From assembly GCA_001986395.2 (NCBI GenBank), contig MQVO02000013.1, positions 124,001 to 188,000 on the forward strand: a stretch of 64,000 bases of DNA, given 5' to 3'. Position numbers and translations under genes: made by a program. Below the pieces are notes generated by a model. The model searched no databases. It saw nothing but the letters and a program-made list of their open reading frames with translations, and had not been told where the DNA came from. Shown here piece after piece: positions 48,526 to 57,890 of this stretch. Each line of letters starts with the position of its first letter. Position 1 is the first letter of the stretch. Source of the stretch: Irpex lacteus (Eukaryota > Basidiomycota > Agaricomycetes > Polyporales > Irpicaceae).

Positions 48526-50413
48526 AGTATAGAGTATAGAATAGAAGAAGGAGGTGTTACTGATGACGTCGGAGGTATGGGGTGTCAAAAAGAGAGGGGC
48601 TATGAGTGGCAGCACCAGGAGAGAAGAGAAGATGGGAAGGGGACAGAGACAATGATGTCCTTTCAGCTCGTCGCATCCCTACCTTTATAGCCATTGTTAA
48701 CGCCGTGAAGTTCCACTTGCAACCCTCAAAATCCTCTAGGGCCCCAGAATATGCGGAAGATCGGCGTGAGATGCAGTGGAAGTGAGATAAATGTGCTTCG
48801 AACTCACCGGATGCACCCATTTTCGACGTGAAACATTTCGTAGTTACTGAGTACGTACGTGCTATCAGAGGGTTCTAGATTCCGCGGTCAGGGCTGCTTG
48901 AGTTCCCCGCTGCAACGGCAGGTAAAGTGTCATCGCACTTTGCATGCCCCTGCAGTGAACATTCAAGCAGACCTGCGTATATGCGCAATATAGACGATTC
49001 AAGAGAATAAAACGTACCGAATATACAGAAAATGGTCGTAGCATTGACAAATAAAGGATCGCAACGAAGGCCAGCGCACGGCCAAATCGAATGCAGGCGG
49101 ATGGGCGAGGCTCAGGGTGTTGAGGGCCATGCGCCGAGTTAGCCAAATCTTCCACTTTTCCTGCGCAAAAAATGAGCCGTTACGACTAACGTAAGTAGAC
49201 GCCGTCTCGCTTACCATTGAACAGAATCTGATGCATGTTGCTGGACGACGGAAGGCCAGCCACAAGTCTCTCCAGTCGAACATGCAATCAGGGCCTCCTG
49301 GTACGTTTGCAGGCGTTGAGGCCTGCCGAACTTGCACTGTCGGATCCAATCTGTTTCAGGACTCGACCAGCATCTATACCGGATATAATAGTACCGGAAA
49401 TTGGGCCGTGCAACCCTAAAGGTGTGTGGTGAGTAAATGCGGTATGTGTTAGGTTGATTTGGTTATAGGCGCAGAACTTGAAAGAGCTGCGTCTCGGGTT
49501 GTATTGTCTTACCTGCCATAGAAGGTTACCTTTCTCTCTTACACTACACATGTTGTAGAGGTGATACCGTGGTGAGCGAATGAGATAAGCTGCCATCTGC
49601 TAGTGAACGGTGAAGTCGAAGTGGAAGTCGCGGTTGAATTTCGTGAGATACCAAATTCGGAATCTCTTCTTCCTTGTGGCGTCCGTGCCGCAAGGGCCGG
49701 CTATTGACGCTCCCTGTGATAACACTCGGACTCGACTTTGCTCGACGCCTCGCACCAATCCAACTAGCCTAGTAGTACTGTGACTTCACTCCAAGGTTAA
49801 GATTCCTCTCTCACTCATGCACTCCTTTCTCACCAGTCATTGCATAGCAGTTTGTATTGATTAGAATCTAGCTGATCTAGAGCATATAAAATGCAAGCGT
49901 GAGTTAAACAAATGCCTTTTCAAGCCTATATTCGAGCTCAGGCTGATGCTGAATCCGATCGCGAGTTGCAGGTCCACTGGCATCGTATGGTCACATCCAA
50001 GTACATATCAGGAGCATGTTATCCCGCATAGGGTAAGCACAGTAAGCATCGTGTCCGAGACGATCAGACTTGCTCAGGCTCCAGCTGAGCGCAAGCCCAT
50101 CAGTCCAATAATTGGCTTCGATCTAGGGATGGGCACACTGCTGGCGGTGTTTCCGCATTTCGGGGGCTGGCAACTGCTGAAAATTTTGCCACTCGCTTAC
50201 ACGCGTTATCGTAATATTGAGTTCATTGCGGAAAAGTCAGCGGAGTGGCCGAACTGCGGTCACTATCCCGCAACCGTCCTACTAACAGTCTTATCATTTC
50301 TTCATGATATATTCTAAATCTACATACTTGATGTGCTAAACAGTATATAGGTTCGGTGTAGCATTCATGACTCTATCTAGTTGTATTCTCTCAGCTTTCC
50401 AACTCTATTAGTG

Positions 50414-51091
50414 ATGCCGCAGGCTCTGACACAGAGGTCGTGCCATGGCCGTGCTGCTGCCCGTGGACACATATCTACATCGCGCAAAGGAGGTGAGTCT
50501 CAAATCCTCATAGATATGTATCAGCTACTAATAACAAATATTGTACGCATATAGAGTATCAACGAGAACTGCGTGAAGCTCGTGAAGAGCTGGCAGCACT
50601 CGTCGAGTACATGCTGCGTGAGTTTAATCTCGATGTGCATGTTAACTTGGTGGTATGTATTGATCACAACTCACGAAATAGGCGTTGTCACTGGAGACAG
50701 CCAGGCGTTGATGTGGTGGTCAACTCGAGCCTATTGGACCGAGGTCGTTTGCCGTTACAAGGTTGCGGTGTTTGAATGGCCCAACGATATTCAATTTGCT
50801 GGGCCGTTTCAAGTGAGCAGCTCACTGAATGTGATCTCGCGGCTGTTGTTTGGTTGGCGAAAGGGTCAGATCCACTTCCGTAAGCTCACACGTGAGGAGT
50901 TCTTGGAGAAGCGGAGGATTCTAGAGCCTCTCGCAGAGGCAGATTGGCGTGCGAGCCAACTTTGCAGGGCTCAGCGATCAGATCTAGGAGATACTAGGCC
51001 GTTACGACCTGTCGAGACGAGAGGGAAGAGAAGGCGGGCTAAGAGTGGGCTTCATTCAAAAAGATATATTGAGGGTTCAGATGTCGAGTAG
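50414..51091 (+). CDS. Small uncharacterised basidiomycete protein (183 aa)
   Basis: Exons 50414-50492, 50555-50617 and 50682-51091 join in phase with GTGAGT donors, CTAAT-type branch sequence and TATAG/AATAG acceptors. The N terminus is basic, followed by a helical Glu/Arg segment (EYQRELREAREELAALVEYM). The core reads YKVAVFEWPNDIQFAGPFQV, then SSLNVISRLLFGWRKGQIHF, then RKLTREEFLEK. The tail is basic (ETRGKRRRAKSGLHSKR), a possible nuclear signal. I recall similar short proteins with a ..WP..IPF..LS.. core and a W..G.I.WRKLT segment in multi-copy families of Agaricomycetes, but cannot confirm it and know no function. It is the only convincing gene inside the repeat island. Confidence 0.6.
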
Positions 51092-51279
51092 ACTTTGGCT
51101 TTCAGTGATGCTTATGCTTAGTCCTTGTACCACTCAAACTTTCATTTACTGAGGCTTAGAAGTGTTCCGAATCAAGTCTTATTTCTCACTCTAAGAGCTG
51201 CATCTCATGGCCCTGATTGTGTATACACTCATGCCACCTCTCGAGTCATAATTTGATCACTCACCTGAGAATGTGCCAG

Positions 51280-51353
51280 GTAAGGCACCTGATGTGAGCC
51301 CATCCGAAACATGCGCGGGCATGTTTCGGGTAAGTGCATATCAGACACCTTAC
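51280..51353. repeat. Long hairpin with 11-bp perfect inner stem
   Basis: CCGAAACATGC (51304-51314) and GCATGTTTCGG (51319-51329) pair perfectly around a 4-base loop. The flanks 51280-51303 and 51330-51353 continue the inverted repeat imperfectly (GTAAGG..CTGAT against its complement, some mismatches being G-T). Together they make a ~35-bp-arm foldback. Confidence 0.75.
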
Positions 51354-53689
51354 GGATACAAGGACAACGGACAGCCTGACTTTGTTGCCACCCGCTTTTG
51401 CCGACCATTACGGTAGCTCAGAATTCTCACCAACAATGGAACTAGAACCTCAGGTGTGCAAGACCAAAGCAACTTCCTATGCAAGTCCATCATAGTCGAG
51501 ACCATTTCGGTGACAAGAATATAGCATCCTCAGCTACAAACTACAGTGTATGCGAAGCCAATCAAATACAGAGGCTCTACTAATAATCAAAGAACATAAG
51601 AAGGGGTACAGACTCAGTGGTCAATATTTAATCTGGTAGCTGGTGGTCTCAACACTCAATGCAAGTGATAATTTCGCCGGCGGCATGTACCACATTCAGA
51701 GAGGTCACCTACCAAACTCACTCTGCGCATCACGCATCACGCATATCACACAATAGGATGACACAAACAAACATGTCGGCATGGTAGTGGACACTGAAAC
51801 CACGGAGGATACGGCCACCGAGTATTGACGTCGAAAGAAAAACTTGGCCCTGAGTTGCACGAGAGTTCAGTGAGACCGAACAGAACGTTCCCAAATTTTT
51901 GAGGGTCGTCGACGGACTGACAACAGCAAACGTAACGCGTTCGAGGGGTCGTCGTCTGCTGAGTTCCAGAGCTAACTGGCCTTCGAGAGGCTTGGTCCTA
52001 ACTATACGCCGGTCATGCGGTCTACCGAGCTTCAAGCTCTCCTCCTCCATTTACGCTCGCCACCATGCTTCTCGATGGCCACGTCTTCTCGCACACTACG
52101 CACTGTCTTGTACAGCCATGGTACTTGACTCTTATGGCGTCCTCTGTCCTGTATCGAGCATTGATAGCAAGGGTAATGCGACGGCCAGCATCCAGCCTTC
52201 ATCCTACAAGCCCCAGGGTATCGGATTCACAGGTCCATGAGCCAACGAACACGGTCCTACGCACCCCGACCAAGTCGAGATGTAACGCTTCGCAACATAT
52301 ACAGCAAACCCGTTCATACCGCATACATCCAAGTGTCTCCTGTCGCCATCCTCGACCATCGAGTGGTCGTCTCGCAACAGTAAACGTGTCGCATTGCCCG
52401 GCCGTGACTTGTCCGCGTCGCTCGCGTTTGACTCGGACGCGTCATTCACGTCGACTCGAAACAGCGTCCGTCCTGCGTGCTGCTTTCGTAAAGCAAATCG
52501 ACGGATCTCGTAGCGCGAGGCATTAGTCTGGCGAGAAACGATCGAGTGTTACCCAAAACGCGAGCGAAGGGACCTGGAATGACTGGTTAGTATTATTCGA
52601 ATTGACTAAACAACAGTCTACTCACGTCACGTAGTGTTACCGCAGATTATCAAGCCAGTCGAGTCGCCGAATAACCCAAACGAGGGCCACGAACAGGACG
52701 ACGTGCTCTATTGAATGGGCAGGCGTTCCCTAACCCGTCACAGCGCAGTATCCTCAGTATCCTGCTGTCAGAGAGCGAGTCGACATTGCTGGGTGCGGAA
52801 ATTTCTAGAGGGACGTACGAGCTGCTCGAGACGAAGAACACTACAGATTTTAACACGGTTAGTAACGCTGTACTATCGAGAGCGTTCAACGGACACTCAC
52901 CTTCCCTTGCTGTCAGAACACCACACGCCCCATCAGCCTACACTCGTCGTGTATGGCCTTAACCGTTGACTGCTTGGTAAAACGTGCTTCAGACGCCAGC
53001 AGAGACACCTTAGGACACACCGACGTCCCGTGGCTGAGATACAGCACGGCGGGGTGGTCAATACCACCGTCGGAGTGGGTGCCGTTGAGGATGTTACCGT
53101 CGAGCAGCGGCGATAGACGCAGTAACAAGCGAGGGGAGGGGGTATCGACCATCGTATTAACTACCCGTGGAGCGGCTGGCAGCTGTGTAGCAATAGCATC
53201 CAGGTGAGGTTTGATGTCCATACCTGCTAGTATTCATTAACTCACCTGGTCGTCACAGCGCACGACGTGATCCGCGCGATTCAACCCTGCTCGCCATATG
53301 TTCACGGCGTTCCGCGATGAATCGACGTCTGCCGGGCAATGCGTCGAGTGCAGCTGTCGAGATGATGTGCGGGTGGCGGGGGACACAGCGGACAGGTCTA
53401 CCAAACCCGTTAGTAAGATAATCCGTACAACATCAATGATACGCATACTTACCTCGTTGCCCGGCCTCACACGCAGCATGCCCACATACGCCCCACTCGT
53501 TCCAAGATCGATCGTCCTCCGGCGAGCGAGGGCGAGATGCTCTGGTGCGAAGAGTTCACTGACGAAGACATACGAGGCCGATCTGTTGACTCGACACGTC
53601 AGATATATCCACGAGCTGTGAAGAACGGCGGTATACACACCTGAAAGCAATGGCCCCGGTTATATTGGACTCCCGCACGTGCCTGCTCA

Positions 53690-55850
53690 TGGAGACAAGG
53701 CCGTTTGCCCGTCCCACAATGCATCGCCGCTCTCGAGAGTCGAGTCGTCGCCCGTAGTGGTAATGAGGCAGTCTCGTCGTTCCATGACGGATCGTCGTCC
53801 TGCGAACGAGGTCACATCACGCCGTTGATGGTTTGCTGGCGAAGATTAATGCCAGTGGGAGCGGGCTCGAGAGTCGATGGTCGTCCATGGTGGTGCCAAG
53901 GTCGTTTGGCCGTCCCACGACGGATCGACGCCCCGGTTGTCGTTTGGCGACGGTCAGCGAGACGGGCAGGAGGGTCGACGGTCGTCGACGGTGGTAGCGG
54001 CAGAGTCGTTTGGCCATTCGCAACGCATCGCTGTCCAGCGAGCGGTACCGTGCTGCACTATCTCGCGAAGATTCGCGAGCGCGAGAGTCGTAACGGCCAT
54101 AAAGCCGTTTCGTCGTTCCGCAACAGATCGTCGTCCGGCGAGCAAGCTTTGGGTGCTCGAGAGCGAGTATGTCACGGAAGGTGGAGGGCCAACCTGTGAG
54201 GTTAAACGAGTTAAACTCATTCCTTAACGACGAGATGACGAGGGTACACGCACGTTGAAGCGACCACGACGTCCGTCGAGTCCTCGCTCTTGCTCTTCCG
54301 TCCTGGCGAGGCAGTTTCGTCGTTCCACGACGTATCGACGTCCGGCGAGCGAGCGAGGTCGCGTCGTAACGTGACAAGCCTCTGGGGAATATTAATGGAC
54401 TCGAGCCGGGCGGTCGTATGTGGTGGTGGTGGTCGTTCCGCGACGTATCAACGTCCCGCGAGCGAGGTCGTCCGGCGAAGATTAACGGCCGGAGATGGGA
54501 GAGTCGTTGTCTGTGGTGGTAAAGAGCCCGTTTGGTCGTTCCACAACAGATCGTCGTCCGGCGAGCGGGGTTGGGCTGCTCAGATGCGAGCATCTCGCGA
54601 ACGACGGAGAGCCAGCCTATGCGGTTACAGTAGGCAGACTCATTCATCAGCGCCAGCGGCGACGTGACGAGTGTATACGCACCTCGAAGCAGTTGTCCAT
54701 ACCCCCATCGAGTTTTCACACTCGCTCACCCGTCCTGGCGAAGCGGTTTCGTCGTTCTACGACGTATCGACGTCACCCGAGCGAGGTCGTCTTGTGCCGT
54801 GAGTGGTGATGTACGGGGGTTACTCGAAAATTCGAGGTGTCGTCTGTGGTAGTGGCGAGCCCATTTCGTCGTTCCACGACGTATCGAAGTCCGCCGAGCG
54901 AGGTTGTGCTGCGCTGCGGATGCGTGGCTTGCGAGGCTTGCTGGTTTGCATTTACACTGCTGTCCAGGGCCATCAGACGGCCACTTCTTCGAGATAGAGG
55001 GTTGCAAACTCACCATATTGCCTTAATCAGAAACACGCCCCGCCTGCCCTCGTAGCTGTCGCTTCGTCGTTCCACGATGAATCGTCGTCCGGCGAGCAAG
55101 GTTGGTGTGCGTCCTGAGTGATGTGTCGGGGGTTAAAGGGCTTGCGAATCGGCAGTAGTCGTCTGTTGTGGTGGCAAGCCCGTTTGGTCGTTCCACGACG
55201 GATCGACGTCCGGTGAGCAAGGTCTTCAGAGTCAAGCCGTTGTCTGTGGTGCTGACGAGTCCGTTTGGTCGTTCCGCAACAGATCTTCTTCCCGCGAGCG
55301 AGGCTATGGCACCCTGAGGTCGAGTATACAAGGCTGCGTTGAGATATCAGCGAGCTTTCCTACGAGATAAACGGCTGCAAACTCACCGTACTGCCTTAGA
55401 TTAGAAATACGCCTCACCCCGCCTATGCTTGTAGTCGTCGATTCCGTCGCTCCGCGATGGATCGTCTTCCGGCGAGCGAGTTCGGCGTGGCTCTCGAATT
55501 GGGAACTCTGTAGAGGGGAGTAAGTGTTAATCTGAGTGATAGTGACTGTTTACTCACTCGTTCTGTGCAGATCAAACCCTCATCTAACTTCATTCCTACT
55601 CCATCAAGGATAGCCTGCCCGTGCTCCTTCCCAGGCCCACTTCCCGTCCCGCGAGCAAGTTTCCTCGAACACTGAAGATACAAGTCAGTATTAATTCGAG
55701 GTTAATAAGCGTGTACTCACCCACTTGGTGTGTATTGCGCTCCCATCGCCAAGGTGACTTTTCAGTTTATTTGTCGTTCCGCAACGAATCGCCGTCCCAC
55801 GAGCAAGTTCGATCCGGACACTGGAGGTTGATTGGCGTCGGATTCGAGTA
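53690..55850 (-). repeat. Repeat array C: ~14 copies of a ~38-bp core in larger units
   Basis: The core starts TCGTTCCACGACG and ends CCGGCGAGCGAGG on the plus strand, with (G/T)ATCG(A/T)CGT between. Copies lie near 53776, 53908, 54008, 54111, 54312, 54434, 54535, 54752, 54868, 55067, 55188, 55267, 55443 and 55772. They sit in longer units of about 425 bp. Minus-strand intron-like segments recur at equivalent places: 54194-54253 (60 nt) and 54617-54682 (66 nt), both GTGCGTGTA/GTGCGTATA..AG. A further one is at 54960-55013. In several copies the minus strand encodes LARRTSIRRGTTK, but the frame is not shared by all. Confidence 0.75.
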
Positions 55851-56282
55851 AATGACTGTTTGCTAACTCACCAGTACTTATCGTTTGCAGATTGAGAGGT
55901 CACCCAGTTAACTTTCACGAGACTCACAAGATTGTCGAAGGGTAATGTCAAACAGCGAGATGCTGGATGGTGGTGGTCCGTGAGAGAGATGGATAGATGC
56001 GAGCGCCTGATGTGAAGCGTGAAAGTCAGCCAAGTGCACGGTCGCAAAGTCGAAATCGCCACAAAGTCGAGTAGAAGAGCTTACCGTACTTTGTGTCGAA
56101 AACATAGCACTATCTCCAACAATTAACTCAGATTCTTTTTCGTCTTCATGACGGCGAAGCTATGACAGTCCGATTCACGACTGACGCCCAGACGCGTCGC
56201 ATAACGGTCACAGCTGTCACGGTCTGTGCCTGGTTGACGATCGGTGACGTCGATGGCTGCTTTCTTTTTACAAGAACTCAAA

Positions 56283-57890
56283 CTGCGGGCGATGGGAAAT
56301 GGCAGCACACGAGATAAACGTGAAGGCGCCATTTTTGGGCCAGGCTCTAGAGCGCCGTAATGGCGGGGGACAGTCCCGCAAGCCAGCAAAGTTTCCCTTC
56401 TACCACCACGACGTCGTTGTCGTCGTGCCCTCCGTCGCCGCCGACAACGAGCTCAGTGGCCCACGATGCCTTTTCGCTCCCGGGTCTCGCTGGCCAGCGT
56501 CTTGTCCACCTCCACCTCCCACGGCGACGCATTCAAACAGCAAGGGGAGACCGACGGAACTGGTACGCCTCAAGCTGAAATTGAAGACATGCAGTTACCC
56601 CCTCCCGTCTTGCACGAATCTGGCTCGCAGCGCACTGCCAAACGGAAGAAGACCCGTATCAGCCTTCAAGTCGGTCTGCGAAACCGCATCGACCAGTTCT
56701 GGCGCAAGCTCGGCTCAGGTACCGCTCCGTCAACGTCCTCGGCTATCGACGAGAGCACGGGCGATAGCATGAGCTATGGGAGGACGCGGGGCATCATGAG
56801 GGTCGGCGGGACAGACGTCGACGAAGAAGTGGACGAGGTCGTCGTCGATCGGGAGTGGTCCGGGGAGATCAAGAGCAGCGTGCATTCAGGAGAGCATGGC
56901 GTGGGCGAGAAGTCTGGGGGCAGCGGGAACGGCGTCGGAGGGTATGGAGGCACGAACACGGACAGGGACAGCGTCGCCTTTCACGTCGATGGCTTCTGGG
57001 CAAGCAACACGCCCCTCGTGTGGCTCAGGTATCGCATATGGCCGCTCGTGTACGGATTTTTTGCGACTCATTTTGTGGACGAGAAGTCTGAGGCGCATTA
57101 CCGTAAAGAGAACTGGTTCTTGCGAAAGGTGCGTTCTGTCTCTATCCATCAAATCCTCCAACTCAAGACCATTCCAGTCCCTAGCCATCTGGGCGTCTGC
57201 ATTTTATATCGTGAACTGGGCACTAGCGGTCGGCTTCATCCCGCACCCAGCCAACACCGCCGACACCGTCTTTTACTACGCTGTCTCACCGGCACTGACT
57301 TTCCCTGTCTTCTTCATGGTCGTATACGACTTCCCGAGAGACCGTCCTCTCCTCTACCAGGTCTTCCTCACCTTCTCAACGTGGATGTGGAGTATATACC
57401 AGATATTCTTCATGTGCGTATTCCCCTCCCCTGAACTACATGCTATCGCTGACATCCGTTGTGTTGTGCCCAGATTTTTCTGCGGTTTCTACGGGGGCTC
57501 GTCGCGCTTCAACTGTGAAGGGAAAGACTTTCTTCTCACCTTCTAGTGAGTCTCCGTGTTCTCATGTTTTTCTGATAATCAACTGACTGTATTTCATCAG
57601 TTACACGTGTGCCTTCCAGACGATCGCCCTGTTTGGGTTGGGATTCAACAGGTTCCCGGCACTCATCGGCGTCGTCGTCTTCTTTGGATTGTAAGTGGCA
57701 ACCCACCTCGTTCATATCCACAATCATCATGGTAACGAATTCGTCTGCAGGGCATGCGGCATCGTCGTTCCCGATAAGACGACATTCTTACGCAGTAAGT
57801 GATTCTGGCATTTGATATCACCGCTATAATTACTCACGACAGGCAATAGACTTGTTCAACTTCTTGCTTTTCCAGGCTTTTCTGCTCTAC
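56283..57890 (+). repeat. Direct repeat, right copy (5' part of the intact histidine-kinase gene)
   Basis: Counterpart of 39463-41029 in the same orientation, about 16.8 kb away. Confidence 0.85.

Larger units (their letters stand above)
41030..56282. other. Gene-poor island of degenerate exon-intron-like repeat arrays
   Basis: About 15 kb between the two histidine-kinase copies. It contains array A (41.07-41.93 kb), array B (45.7-47.0 kb), array C (53.7-55.85 kb), one convincing small gene (50414-51091), one weak candidate (48067-48525) and hairpins at 42461 and 51280. Many perfect splice-donor words (GTGAGT, GTAAGT, GTATGT, GTGCGT) with nearby branch-like and AG sequences occur, mostly on the minus strand from 44 kb on, yet long conserved reading frames are missing. 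No transposase, reverse transcriptase or terminal repeats were recognised. Stretches at 42.5-44.0, 47.0-48.0, 48.7-50.4 and 51.4-53.6 kb show nothing I can name. Confidence 0.6.

Noticed and set aside
53817..54719. 300-codon minus-strand open frame in array C, with the LARRT..GTTKR motif repeated
   Set aside because: GC-rich repeats favour long open frames. Other core copies sit in different frames, and the best intron-like segments (54194-54253, 54617-54682) lie inside the frame, so translation straight through is unlikely.
53690..55850. CRISPR-like array of direct repeats
   Set aside because: Copies are imperfect, spacing varies from ~80 to over 300 bp, the genome is eukaryotic and there are no cas genes.
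41030..56282. Island as a single large transposon
   Set aside because: No terminal inverted or long terminal repeats, target duplications, transposase or reverse-transcriptase motifs were found; the flanking repeats are gene fragments.
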